Positions 15,955 to 28,380 of a DNA stretch of 64,000 bases are shown in pieces. Source of the stretch: Epiperipatus broadwayi (taxonomy: Eukaryota; Onychophora; Udeonychophora; Euonychophora; Peripatidae). The stretch is taken from NCBI GenBank assembly GCA_028023455.1, contig JAQFVV010000018.1:9818771-9882770 (forward strand), written 5' to 3'. Each line of letters begins with the position of its first letter. Within the stretch, counting starts at the first letter, position 1. The notes beneath the pieces were generated by a model. It had not been told where the DNA came from and made no database searches. It worked only from the letters and a program-made list of their open reading frames with translations. Both the position numbers and the translations under genes were made by a program.

Positions 15955-16110
15955 TATATATTGAAATGGTCAATCTGAGCGTCAGATTGCGCTTCACAGC
16001 TCCATCTAACCTCCCACCACCAAGCCAAGTTCAAACCCTATCTACTCTGCTAATATATGTACTCATCTCACTATTTTTTCTTTTTTCTCTAAAAAATAAC
16101 CTTGACGGGG
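15955..16110 (+). repeat. Possible tRNA-derived SINE
   Basis: TGGTCAATCTG (15967-15977) resembles an RNA polymerase III A box, and AGTTCAAACCCT (16028-16039) a B box, at tRNA-like spacing of about 50 bases. The block is markedly richer in G+C than its flanks. No cloverleaf can be drawn with confidence, and one A-box position deviates, so this could be coincidence. A partly similar stretch with a B-box-like sequence in the other orientation lies near 25680-25760. Confidence 0.3.
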
Positions 16111-18909
16111 ATATTTATGGATATCTTACATAAGTAAATAAATAAATAGTAATATTAATATAATCAAGAGTTGTATATGTGCGTAAATAACATATATATA
16201 TATATAATAGATGATGGGAGATTATATATAAAATAATAATTATTTCAATTTATTATGTATTATATTCTATATTTAAAATGTTATTTATTTTTCTGTAATG
16301 GCGGTCAGAAAGGCTGATGCAATCCTATCGAATATTCTTGAATGCAATTAAAGTAATTAGTACAAAAATCCATTAGTAAAATTTGAAAAATCATATAATT
16401 TTAAAAATACAATATAGTAACCATTAAAGGAAAATTTATCAATTTTAAAGTTGGTTTCGGTTTGCATTGTGTTTCTAGATAACCAAAATAAAAGCAGTCA
16501 TACGGTCCACAATTACATAGGTTAATGGTATGCAAATTACCTCAGGTTATTATAACTAAAAGCATTCCATCAAAATTTAATAAAAGTATAAATAGCGCAA
16601 AAATTTAATGCACAAGAGGGAGAATGTCTTATTTGAAGAACAATGGCCAACTTATTCCATGCCGGTCAAAATTTCAATCCAATGTACATCAAGTAGAAGA
16701 AAAATCCACTTTGCCCATTGGTTCCAATGCCATCTCCCACAAAGATACCACACTAGATCTGTCAACCTATGAATTATGTTACTATACTTGAAAACTAAAT
16801 AATGGAAATGCTAACTGTCTGGCAAAGAAAAGAGTTAACTTGATCTAGTACACATATGAATTACCTCAGGAAACCTTATGGACACTTTAATTAATCAAGG
16901 AATGCTGTTTGATGATCAAGGTAATAAAATCATGCTGCAACCCAAGATTTCTAAACTTTCTCTAAATACTGTAATCTAAACCTTAATCTAACTATTCCAA
17001 GTAAAGATTTCTTAAATGTAATATATTTTTCCGAGCTGATTTTGAGATCAGTAATTAATTGTCAAAAGATTTGTGTTTTTCTTCCTTCATTTAAATTTGT
17101 ATTTGACTCTCTATAAAAACTCTTTACTATAATATTTCTCCTATCATTAAACCTCGGTAATGTAATATTACTTTTTTTATTTTATTTTGGTGCGGCAATA
17201 GTATTACTCCTTATTGCTTATTATGTTTATATTTTTGAATTGAATTAATATGCCAGTAGCCTTCTAAACTCGCAAGCATGTTCACTTTCTCTTAAATCCT
17301 CCCCCTTTTTTTGAAGGGAGGCTAATTAATTACAAGTTAAAATGTATTTTATTTTTCTTTTATTGCGGACACTTGCCAAATTGGGAGAAAAACTTGTTAA
17401 TTATGTTTTAATGTTATATTAATGGCAGGGCAGAAACCTGTCGTCCAGTCGAATACCTTTATGAAATATCCTTTCCCAATTATAAAAAGTAATAGCGCTA
17501 ATTTTAAAATCATGAATACGTTCGTATGAAATTGAATAATTATTTTCTTCTATTAATTAAATATCAGTGACCACCACCTAATATTTATATATGAGTTTTA
17601 TCATTTTGTAAGTTACTAATGTGCACTTACGATCGAAGATTTGTATTTTGTTTAATGTCTGTAGGAAGTTGCTATAATAGTCAATAAATAGGGGAAGGGG
17701 GATTTCAAGTCAATATTGGTCAATTTTCTCTACCAATAAATTAAATTATATAATGTTTAGTGATTTGGTCATACTATTACGCACGATATTCCAAAATATA
17801 TAGGTATTAGTTTAAATAATTTTGATTTTTTTTAACTTTATATATTGTTCCAAGCATTGCCAGCATAGGCCGCCTCGCTTCCTTCATATTCGCTTCATTC
17901 CACCAGGCGCATCGGAAAACCGAGCCCCATTTCTCCCTTTGAATAAGGGCATCAATAACCCTTGGGACTATTTTCTCCATGTGTGGTAGATCTGCATTGG
18001 ATAATTACACGATAGCCAGCCCATAGCATCTCTCACCGGATCACTTTCGTCAAATGAACCGATTCTGCTAGAAATGCAGAAAAGAAATCGGTCTATATTT
18101 CCAAAAATAAAAGAAAGAAGCATTTCTTCGGATTGTAGATTGAATCACAAATAAATTTGCCAACATGCTTGCACCGCTGTTAATTTTTATTTGAAGTAAA
18201 AGCCTATAAATGTCTATTAGCCATAATGTTGTGACTTTACTGAACAATTTCTTTATAAATTATTAGTGTTCTTGTGTATGCGCCATTAGGCGATACATTT
18301 TATCTATTTCGAAAATGAATCCCCACATACATTAATTGCTCAGTATAAGCTGGAATAAATTGTTTTATAAAAATTAACAATATCTATGTAAGATTATAAT
18401 AAAGCCAGATGATATTTGCTGGTTTAAATTCGATCAAGTGCTGCTATTTATCACTAGGGGTGGATTAAAGAACCTTATTTGTACTTTACGTTATAGTGCT
18501 GATTAGATCATATTTGCATTATTACAATCAATTCGTTATTAGCATATCAGTCTGCTCGCACCAAGATAACACATTAATAAATACATAAGTAGGATTTACC
18601 AAATTGTAAAATAAAGTTCTCTGTTTATCAATAAACTGTAAAAAAAGAGGCTAATGAGAAATCACCGGAGAATACTGTATTAAATTTATTAATCATTTTG
18701 TTTATAATCACGTTATTAAATTAAATATATATATATAATTCAAGCTGTTGCTATCAAATCATTGTTATTTATTGTCAAATACTCTTATATTTAAATATGT
18801 AAACTATGTTGACTATGACTAGATGATAAGATCCCAATAGTATGTATATGTTAAACAACATGAAAGCTCACGATCGGTTAAATACATTAAATTTATGTAA
18901 TTATGAGTA
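16111..18909 (-). other. TDRD3 intron, unexplained
   Basis: AT-rich intron with one conspicuous richer block at about 17860-18110 (GCCGCCTCGCTTCC and CACCAGGCGCATCGG motifs). That block has no open frame I can support and no repeat partner in the window. A TA microsatellite lies near 16190-16206. Confidence 0.4.
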
Positions 18910-19180
18910 TGCTAATGGCTTCACCGTAATGTCAGTTTCCAAATAGTCTTTTTGTTTCTCTGCTGTGTGATGCTGGCCGAGAAAGATAAAAATAGATAGA
19001 GTATCATCAGGATTGTTGTTCATAAGTTGGTAGATCTGGAATACAGGCAAATAAGGCAGAGTCCATGAGTACTCCAGACTTATGTATCTACAGCATGACT
19101 AGACTTGAGGTACTTTTGCTTAGATTCTAGGTCTAGTTATATGAACATACAAAACCAACTGGTACAATATATGCAAATGA
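18910..19180 (+). repeat. Dispersed repeat copy 1
   Basis: This aligns in direct orientation with 28133-28380. Common landmarks in order are GTTTCTCTGCTGT, TATCATCAG, GGTACTTTTGCTTAGATTCTA, GAACATACAA and GGTACAATAT. The two copies are substantially diverged. Length and lack of coding potential suggest a SINE or MITE, but I see no Pol III box or inverted ends. Confidence 0.6.
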
Positions 19181-19572
19181 CATTTGTTTTCTTATTTAGA
19201 TTTTTCTGTGTGTAAACACACACACACAGAACAGTAGATAAATCCTGATCACTATTGTAGGTGGATTAGACAATCTTTCTCTGTGAAAATAGTCTCCTAT
19301 ATGTCCTTATATTCAGAAAAACATGAAACAAACATTTATCACATACATATTAAATATTTTAAACCTTAAAACCTAATTAAATACAATTTCTATAATTTAT
19401 TTAAATTAGTTTTTACTTTTATTTTTCATGAATATCATGATGTAAAAACTTTTAATATAATTTTGTTAATGATATAATTTATACACACACATATAAAGAA
19501 AAATATTAAATTTCTATACTAAGCACATTTGATCAAAATTATTATTCATAAAAAAATCTTTTGTAATTTTAC

Positions 19573-20234
19573 CTTTTGATCCTCCCAATATTTTGCAAGG
19601 CACTTGTCACCTGGTTTTAAAACTGCAGAAGGTCGAGATAAAAAAGACTGCCCTGAATAGGAAACAGAAGCATTGTTGTTATTGACAACTTGGGACGGAG
19701 CAGAACTATTGCTTGGATAATGATTGTTGTAGCCTTTGTTATTAGGCTGCTTGTGACTTCGATCAGAGCGCCCAACCCTCGAGTCATTTTGATAAGAATT
19801 TTGATTATGTTTTGAATGAGGATTATTACTATTAGACAGTTGTTCATGGGATTTAGAAGAATTTTTGTGAAAGCTGCCTCGATCTCGGTTCCCACCGGTG
19901 AGCCTTCCCTCTGATTTCTCTCGTTCCTCATTATGGTTCCAATGCTCATTATCCACTTGTGATTTTCGAGTGAAAGTCCTACTGTAAAAAGTGTGAGATG
20001 TGCTAGATTTTAATTGTTGGTCACTATGACTACTGTGGTAGTTTTCTTGATGTTTTGCTGGTCCCTTAGATTCTGACCATGACAATCGATTTTCTTTACA
20101 GTTTTCTTGTGAATTCTGTTGATTATAATGTTTATAAGAATCTCTGGGACGAGGTCCATTTTGCATAGATTGCCTTGTATTCTCCTTATTTTTAGATACA
20201 GTTTCCGATTTAGCAGATGATTTTGAATCTGAAA
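19573..20234 (-). CDS. TDRD3: TDRD3 large low-complexity exon plus start of Tudor domain
   Basis: A 662-base minus-strand exon between acceptor TTTTAG (20240-20235) and donor GTAAAA (19572 down). It enters in phase 1 and leaves in phase 0, so the first residue is a Val split with the exon at 33467-33583. It encodes about 221 residues: a long hydrophilic Ser/Asn/His/Gln/Lys-rich linker (SDSKSSAKSE..., several NHY, HSK and NNN patches), then VLKPGDKCLAKYWEDQK, the first strand of a Tudor domain. TDRD3 proteins have a disordered linker of this kind between UBA and Tudor; in vertebrates it carries FMRP-binding sequence. The rest of the Tudor domain is in the exon at 6005-6127. No frameshifts are present. 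Confidence 0.92.
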
Positions 20235-22625
20235 CTAAAATTATATATATTTTAAAAAACATTCCCTATAATATGAAATTATTGTAATAAAAGTTGTTTA
20301 TTTTATAATTAATTACCAATTTTACAATTTTTGTTCTTTGATCTCAGAGCAGTGTAATTATTCAAATTTCTACTTCTCAAGAAATATAAATTATTCATAT
20401 GTAAATATTTTTTTTCTTTAATGATATAAAGGGATTGTTAAAATTTATATTGTGGCTTTAAATACCAACAATATTAGAACAAAATGACAAAGCAACTATC
20501 AATCACCAATGATATTTCAATACTTGCAATCTCCTATCTGCCTTCAAGCAAAGAGTTTAACATATATATATTTGATTTAATCCCTAGATTTGAAAATGTG
20601 GCCAATTATTATCTATATTTCTAAATATTTATTATACACAAAACTTAAATATCTCAAATAATAATTACTTTTTAATATAAAAATACACATTCATGTGTTA
20701 AAAAATATTCAAAATTTAATGATAGTTTAAATTGCCTGCAGTTAGTTGATTGAAATTGTAAAAGTTTTACACACTTCTTTACTTTCATTAAAGCACATTA
20801 AATATAAAATTATAATAAAATCACTAGAAACTTTTAACTTGTATTCTTTTTATTTTATCAGAGAAGAGAATATAAGAAAAACAATTTTAACACAAATATA
20901 TTATATTGAAAACTTTTATTCATAGTTTTGTTATAGTCATTTATAGTACTTTTTTCACTGATCAAGATTGAAGATTCTTGTAAAACAAGCTTATCTTAAG
21001 AAAGTAACTCTGCATATTTATAATGTTTCTTATCTGTAGAATTTACATTAAAATGAATGATATTATTTTCAATTTAATACATTTTTTATTAAAATAAATA
21101 AATAATGACTCCTAATTTTAGTTTATATTTATTTTGCATTTGTCTGTGCTATATCCAATTAAATAATTGTATATGCTAACCATCTATATAAGAATGGGTA
21201 ATATGATAGCAACTCCCTCCATATAATAGAATCACCTAGTGTTAAGTTATAGTAATCAATAAATGCCAGAGGTTTGTGTAATCCTTACTCATCCAATACT
21301 CCCCGAGTAGTTTCTAGATTATGGCTGTCATCAGTGAATGGCTCTATTGTATGGAGAGAGTTGCTACTAATTTAATAACTAGTGCAAAGAAAAGAAATAG
21401 TGGTCATATGAATATTTTAATGGTTTAATATGAAAACACAGAATAAATGCAAATATGAATATTTTAATGGATTAATATGAAAACACAGAATAAATGCAAA
21501 AACAAATGTGTTACTATAATGCGTAATAATTTTTTGGCAAAAAATCAAAGATGCACACAATTAATTCATAAATCATACAGTTACTGATATATCGTCAAGG
21601 CTAGATAGCCACAAAAGCAGGTTTGCTTGAATTCAAAGCAGTAGGATATATGTCTGAATATATGTCTCAGGAGTAGAGTGATGTGAATTATTAGATTATT
21701 GCATAAAGTTAGTCAAATTAAGTCCAATAATTATTTATAAAACAAAAAAATTTTATTACATAATAAAAATCTAAATGATTTGCTATTTTTATTAGTAAAA
21801 AATAGCTTAAAGATACAATCAATTCTAAAAAGAATAAATTCATGCTTATACTTGATTCATTTCTTTAGAATAACCAAAGACTTAATCCCTTTATAATGTC
21901 TAAAAATAAAATCTGTGCATATATGTAACACTTTCTGTGCCAATCATGAAAGCAACATCAATTATAATCATATTTTCTGTTATGGTCATTGCAACATTCA
22001 GACAACCAATTCCAATTATTCAGACATCAAAAGCAAGATATTTATTTATTCAAGCCAACAATCCCCCACCCTCTTTAAATCTGATTTTTCTATGATAATC
22101 TTTAGCTATTTGAAAAAACTCTCTAACTTTCAACCAGGTTTGGCCCTCAGGTTATACCGTAAACCTTGTTTTATCATTTTTGATGAGCATAAATGAAATA
22201 GTAGTTAAGTATTTTTTAAATTTATAATGGCAAAATAAGCTTTTATAAAACGTAGCTAAATGCTGCACGTACATGTTCAAGAATAATCACACACATAGAT
22301 GATAAATATTTAGTTACAAATTGAATAATAATAATACATAAATGATAATTTTAAAAATGAAAATGTTTGGGTTTCTGAAATCATAAAATTGTTTACAGCT
22401 TTAGAAAAAATATTAGCAATCTTCAACAAAATTACAAAAAAATTCTCAAATATTGTAGCAAGAATATTAACCAAGTAAATTTATGGTTAATTAATATTTT
22501 TTCCAATAATTTTTTTTTAAAATTATCAACCCAAAATAAAAATACTTATCTAAATGATAAACATAATAAATTATAATTAATAAGTGCATCATCATTTACT
22601 TTGAATTTAAAAATTTGAATACAAC
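20235..22625 (-). other. TDRD3 intron, no element recognised except a small tandem repeat
   Basis: AT-rich intron upstream of the large exon. A plus-strand open frame at 21915-22196 (93 codons) has no family resemblance and AT-driven composition, so I do not call it a gene. A 47-bp tandem duplication lies at 21406-21500. Confidence 0.45.
21406..21500 (+). repeat. 47-bp unit tandem duplication
   Basis: A unit starting ATATGAATATTTTAATGG at 21406 repeats from 21453 with one mismatch visible (TTTAAT versus ATTAAT). The near identity indicates a recent duplication. Confidence 0.85.
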
Positions 22626-22877
22626 TCTTTAAGTCCGAAGCACCCCTGAGAGCCCCCCATTTCAAAAATTTAGATTTCAACTGAGTTTGCGCAGAGGCAG
22701 TAAATTTTACACTTACGGGTCTCAGGTCGTTCTTTCGGCCATCTTTCTAGCTTTCAAAAGGTGTATTTTTTTTCTACGATGAAATGACAATTTTTTTTCT
22801 AAAATACTTTTTGTAATTTGTTTTTTCTCTCTCATTTTTTTAGATTTAGTCAATGGAAAAAAATTTCAGCCACAAAA

Positions 22878-24660
22878 ATGGATTCTCTCGCCAATTATTC
22901 TACTTTTGATTCTGAGTCTGATTCAAATAAGGAGTTCCCCATTGATGATGCCTGTATTTCCGAGGGTTTCTTCTTCTAGTAGTTCATCAGATGACAATGG
23001 TAGTGATTTATCAGATGATAAGAGAAGCTGAAGCATCCAAAAGAAGAAAAGCTTAGTGAAGTCATCTGTAAGGAGGGTCAGAATGACAACAGAGCCTATG
23101 CCAAGGCCTTCATCTCGGCCTGACTCAGATTCATTTCTTAGTGATGTTTATGAATCATGCGTGCCAATCAGAACATTTATCAAGTCTCCAGGACTAAATT
23201 TTCCCATCACCCGTGAGTATTCAATTAGTGATTTTTATTATTTATTTTTTGATAAGAAATTATATGATTATATATGTGCTGAAAGCAATAAGTATGCTTC
23301 AGAATGGAAAGCAGTACTGAAATGGGTCAATCTGTCACCCCATGAGTTGAATGCATTTTTAGGCATGGTAATTCATATTTTTAGGGTGTCATGTGTGCGA
23401 GGTTCAAATTCATTTGGTTTAAAAAAAAAATTTCTGCGTCAACTGGGACTTGCTAATGTTATGACCAGAGATCGATTTTTTGAAATTCTAAACAAATCTG
23501 CATTTCAATGATAATAAAACCATGCCACCAATTATTAGTAAATAGCATGATAGAATTTATAAAATCATGCCAATTATAGATCACTGTAATATAACTTTCA
23601 AAACTGCATATTAAATCCTTCAAGAAGTAGCAGTTGATGAAGCCATTACTAAATTTAAGAGTCGTAACACCATGAAACAGTTTGATGCCTCAAAACTGAT
23701 AAAGCGAGGTTTGGGTCTGTGCAGACAGTCATAATGGATATGTGTATCATAGGGAGATGTATACAGGCAGAAGTGCAACTTCAGATGCTGGCCAAAATTT
23801 GGGAACCCGATCTGTGCTGTCAATGGTTTTGCCACATCTTGCAAAACAGAATCATATTTTTTGTGACAGATATTTTACTAGTGTACAATTAGCACAAGAG
23901 CTATCTGCAAGGAACATCTCTTGCTGTGGCACAATGAGAATTGATAGGAAGGGAATTCCAGATAGCATCTGTGAAAAAGCTAAAAATTATAAACATATGA
24001 AAGAGGAGACTTCCATTCTGTAATTAATAGTGGTCTCGAATTTCTAGTTTGGATGGATAAGAAGCCAATTGTTATGCTCAATAATGCTTATCCACCATCT
24101 GGGACTGATACTGTGGTTAGGAGACATAAAGATCGTACACAACATTCATATCCATGTCCAACTTCAATTAAAAAATACAACTGCTTCATGGGTGAGATTG
24201 ATTTAGCAAACCAGAAGCGAACTGTGCGTGGCTGGGATAGAAAGACAAAGTGATGGCCTATGCGCTTATTCTGGTATTTTTTCGATATAGCTATTACTAA
24301 TTCCTACATTCTACATACCTATACATGGCTCAAAGCAAATGAGGCCTATATTACATCTGGAATTTAGAATAGCCTTATCAGCCAGCCTTATTGGTGACTT
24401 TACAACCAGAAAAATGAAGCCTTTAGTAATATCGCATCTTCAGACTCCATCTGGGTGTCATACTATGGGTGACCTGCACTGTCATGATAAAGTAATCAAT
24501 TAAGAAGATGTGTTGTATGCCTGAAAAACAAAGTACGGCATGCACCTTATTTTGGCTGTGTGGAATGTGGATGTACTCCCTTATGTAGGAGTGAAGAGAG
24601 AGGCTGCTTTGCTGCTTATCATGCTAAAAGCAGAACAGCTCAAATGCCTTTCTAAATCCC
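22878..24660 (+). pseudogene. piggyBac-like transposase pseudogene
   Basis: From ATG 22878 the order is an acidic Ser/Asp-rich N-terminus, a stop plus frameshift near 22976, and then an open segment 23056-23511 with the family's LFFDKKLYDYI and ELNAFLGM patterns. Stops and frameshifts to 23700 follow, then ADSHNGYVYHREMYTGR with the first catalytic Asp, IFCDRYFTS with the second, KKPIVMLNNAYPPSG and NCFMGEIDLANQKR near the third. A Cys-rich C-terminal finger follows (CVVCLKNK...FGCVECGCTPLC around 24510-24600). At least five disabling changes are visible. Related fragments are copies B and C in this window. The catalytic residues themselves are retained. Confidence 0.85.
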
Positions 24661-25006
24661 TATCCCATACAGCTACAACACCTATGGCACACAGACTCAG
24701 AATCATATTTCTACTAGGTCCTGTAATAGGTAAGATATATCATGATTTTATTTATATTATTGTTCATTTATTGCATGACTATAGTAACATTATATTCATT
24801 TGTTGCAATTTTGTAGACACACAGCTCAAATGCTTCTACCCCATACAACCCAAAATCCACCCTGGTGCACATCTAGACTGAGAACCAAATTTCTACTTGG
24901 TCCTGTAATAGGCAAGATATATCATGATTTTATTTATATTATTGTTCATTTATTGCATGATTATAGTAACATTGCACTCACTTATTGCAATTTTGTTATA
25001 ATCTCT
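24640..25006 (+). repeat. 182-bp direct duplication at the transposase 3' end
   Basis: The segment with AGACTCAG at 24693, GGTCCTGTAATAGG and AAGATATATCATGATTTTAT recurs with AGACTGAG at 24875, an offset of 182 bases. The second copy runs to about 25006. The unit spans the end of the piggyBac coding region and the following untranslated sequence. Copy identity is high outside a short diverged part. Confidence 0.8.
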
Positions 25007-25523
25007 TGATTTTTTTCAGTTTTAGGTGAGATAGTTTGAACTTACTTCATTAATCATGTTTTGCAGTAGATATTTTCAGCATTATTTTTTCTCGATTTTC
25101 TACATGTATTTATATTTTCAAGTATTTGAAGACTTTCAAGTTCCCTCAATCCATCCACCCTATCTCCCCAATATACATATTTCATGCTGAACCAGCACTC
25201 ATCAGTTGGTCCACATCATCATCTCCCACACACATATATAATAAGTGCTTATAATAATTTTATTTTGTTGTTTACTAATTTATTTTGTTTTATTCATTTT
25301 ATTGTAGAGAAATTTTTATTTGTCTGATATTTATTTTTTTGAATACACATTTTGCTTAAAAAGAATAAATAATTATACTTTTTTCATAAATTACAATTTA
25401 CTAAAGTTTTCTTTGCATAATATCTCATGCACTGTTCTGTTAATTTTTTTTTGCCCTCACTAAAACCAAGCATTTCTAACAGATAGGATCCGAGTCTGCT
25501 AGGAAAAATGAAAGTAACCAATC

Positions 25524-28132
25524 GTCTACTTTTTCCCATTTTTTATCATGAAAATCTGTTGAAACAGTAAGATTCGTATTCGAATCTTAAGTTTCACCTT
25601 TTTTCTATCGTCTCTCACTCACCGTTCTATCCTACCCAAATTTAAACTTTTTGGTATCGAATTGTAATATTAAAAATGTATAGATATATTGAAGTGGTAA
25701 ATCTGTGGTACATATTTAACTTCACTGCCTGATGACATTACATACCTTTAAAGTAGGGTTTGAACCTGTTTGCGTTTATTTGGTCATCCAGGAATGTTAA
25801 GCACGCACATATACACATATCACTTCCACCTTGTTTATTTAAGAAAAAGGTTATTTGTAACCAGTTAAATTATTATTTTAGCTTAAGTATATTTTATTTT
25901 CAAGCTTGTAAATTTCCTTCATTTAAATAATTGTGTATGTGCGTATATGTATTACAGATATAAAAATAAATACAATTAATGTAGAGCTAAAGCAATGCCA
26001 GAAATTCTAAAAAAATATTATTACAATTTTAAAATGTCAAAAATACGTTTAAATAATCTGCTTTCTGGAACGTATTGTTTACATCTTCCAATATTGCTAA
26101 ATTTCAAGTATAGGAGGAGCAGAAGTTCTAGGAACGCGCAAAAGGAGTTCAAATGACTCTTCTCTCTGGAATTTGTGTAGAGAGTGGTAATAAAATGGAC
26201 TGTGAGTAAAAGGAATTTGCCTCCCTGATCTTAAATCGCCTCTGTCCTGCCTCCCTGCTATGCCATCGCTGCTTGAAACTGTTGTGCTTAATTATAAAGG
26301 AATATTGGAAGATGGCTACCATTATTTTATTAATATTGTGCCTTCGTGTCCAAACTTCGTGTAGTTATCTTAAATGGCCGCCATAAGTAATAAAGGTAAT
26401 CCGTTTTGCCGAAGAATAAACTCTTAATTTTCCTCACTTCATTTCTGTCCTAAATCTTAATTGTAATCAGAATGTAACTTTTATTTATTTGGTAAATGAC
26501 TGTAAACTAATTATCATTAAATTTATGATTTTCTCTTAAGTTTTCAACTCGTTCTTTGAAACGCTAAGCACAGAATTATGTACTTTAAACCTATCATTAG
26601 TTTTTAAAGTTTCACAATCTAATTATTTTATTTCATGCGGCAAAACTTATTTTAAATATATCTCTTATTAAATTAGTTTTAGTATGCTAATGTTTTAATC
26701 TAGCGAACTTGTATTATTTCAATCATCATTCCAATACTTTGGAATGTTTAATTAGTTTAAACGTAAAATTTCTTATTGACACTGTTCGCTCGGTTAAATA
26801 TTTTGAAATTATGGTTAATGGCGGATTGTTTAAAAATCATATCACTATCGATATTTAAATGCAATTTATGTTCTTTTAATAAACTTGATTATTAATATAC
26901 TTAATAACTATTTATTATTTATATGCCATTAAGAGTTAAATTGCTTATAATGTATTGTCGTTTAAAATACTTGGACTTGTTAAATAGGAAAATAATATTT
27001 TTCCCTCTTCTATATTCGACATCCTAAATTTATTAAAGTTATACGTACGATGCTGAGTGGGTTATTATTTTATCATGGCGTTACGCATGCTATTATTGCT
27101 TTATATAAGCTTAAATTATTTCATTAGTCATTGAAGACTTAAGCCATATTCGCGTTGCTTACTTATGATAGTATTTAAAGAATTATATTTTGCTTTATCA
27201 TATTTACTCATCCGAAATCCGGATTTTCTTCACGTAACTCGTATAGGAATGAAGTTTGATATAACCGATCTCAAGATAAGCATTAGAGTATTAAGGCTCT
27301 GCATGTGATACGTTGGAGGGCGTGCCATGGAATCCTTACCACTCATATTTTTCGAATATAGCCTTGTGATAAATACAAGTGGAATCATATATGTGATAAA
27401 GTCCTCCAGTCTAAAGACGGACATCTTCTCCATTTTACGCTATTATTATAAGTCAGCACTGCAAGTTCGTTTATGTATAGTTCTCATATTAACTATAAGA
27501 CGTAGCGCAGTGATGTTTGTAAACCACTCATTTTATAATTAGTCGAATATTTTAGGATTGTCATAGTAAAGTTAATTTAGGCTAACCCATTCCTCATTTG
27601 TACAGGTCCAAATATGCTCATAAACAATAAATTGTTAAGTATCATATCAAGAGTAAAACTCTCTTTAGAGATGAATTTGTAAACACCCTTATCATTACTT
27701 TAAAGTAATGGTTACAGCATTGATAACATTGATTTATTATTATCTGTAACTTATTAGCATACTAAATCAGTTGCTTATATGCAAAGTAAACCGCATTAAA
27801 TCTGTGCTATGTTTTTCTAATGTAAATTAAATTGTTTATAGTTATTAAATTATTATGTTTTAATAATTTCTCATTCGTTTGTGTCTTACTGAATCTCATT
27901 CATTGAATTCCATTTAATATTTATAAATAATATTAATCTTATTTAGAAGTTATAACATTATCTTAAATAAACATTTATCTCTGAGTTATTCTATCTTTGC
28001 TCATTCTGGATGGATACTAATTTTATAATTCATGTTTCTTTTGCAATGCTAGCTGTGTGCAATTTATTTAGTCTTATAGATTTTCCTTTATATAAGATAT
28101 TTGATTGAGCCAAGTTTAAACATTATTTATTT
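25524..28132 (-). other. TDRD3 intron, unexplained
   Basis: AT-rich intron of comparatively mixed composition. Richer patches at about 26100-26300 and 27230-27440 contain no supportable frame; the opposing frames at 27230-27433 and 27327-27542 are mirror shadows without motifs. I see nothing else. Confidence 0.4.
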
Positions 28133-28380
28133 ATGCTAATTACCCTGTAGATCTCGTGTTTCTCTGCTGTATCTCTGGGACCAGAATGAATAAAATTTCA
28201 TGTTATCATCAGAAGTGTTGTTTATAATGTTATAGTTTTAGAGAAGAGCAAATAGGGCAGAATTTATGATTGCTCCTGACCTGTGTATCTCGGGCATGAG
28301 TGGATTTAGGGTACTTTTGCTTAGATTCTAAACCTTGTTAAATGAACATACAATTCTGACCGGTACAATATGTAGAATTC
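28133..28380 (+). repeat. Dispersed repeat copy 2
   Basis: The direct-orientation partner of 18910-19180; the same ordered landmarks are present (GTTTCTCTGCTGT, TATCATCAG, GGTACTTTTGCTTAGATTCTA, GAACATACAA, GGTACAATAT). Confidence 0.6.

Larger units (their letters stand above)
22626..25523 (+). mobile_element. piggyBac-like DNA transposon (copy A)
   Basis: A 2.9 kb element carrying a broken piggyBac (DDE_Tnp_1_7) transposase from 22878. Its left terminal region (CCGAAGCACCCCTGAGAG, CAACTGAGTTTGCGC) and right region (CATTTCTAACAGATAGGATCCGAGTC, split in two here as CATTTCTAACAGATA and GGATCCGAGTC) match both ends of the deleted copy C at 13215-14612, which defines the boundaries. A TTAA occurs at the left boundary (about 22632), the expected target site, but a matching one on the right is not clear. 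Confidence 0.75.

Noticed and set aside
19617-19949. 110-codon minus-strand frame inside the large TDRD3 exon
   Set aside because: It overlaps the TDRD3 reading frame in another phase and shows no motif; the TDRD3 frame has splice sites and homology.
25680-25790. Possible second tRNA-like SINE with a reversed B box
   Set aside because: A-box-like and B-box-like words are in opposite orientations and no longer alignment with 15955-16110 holds.
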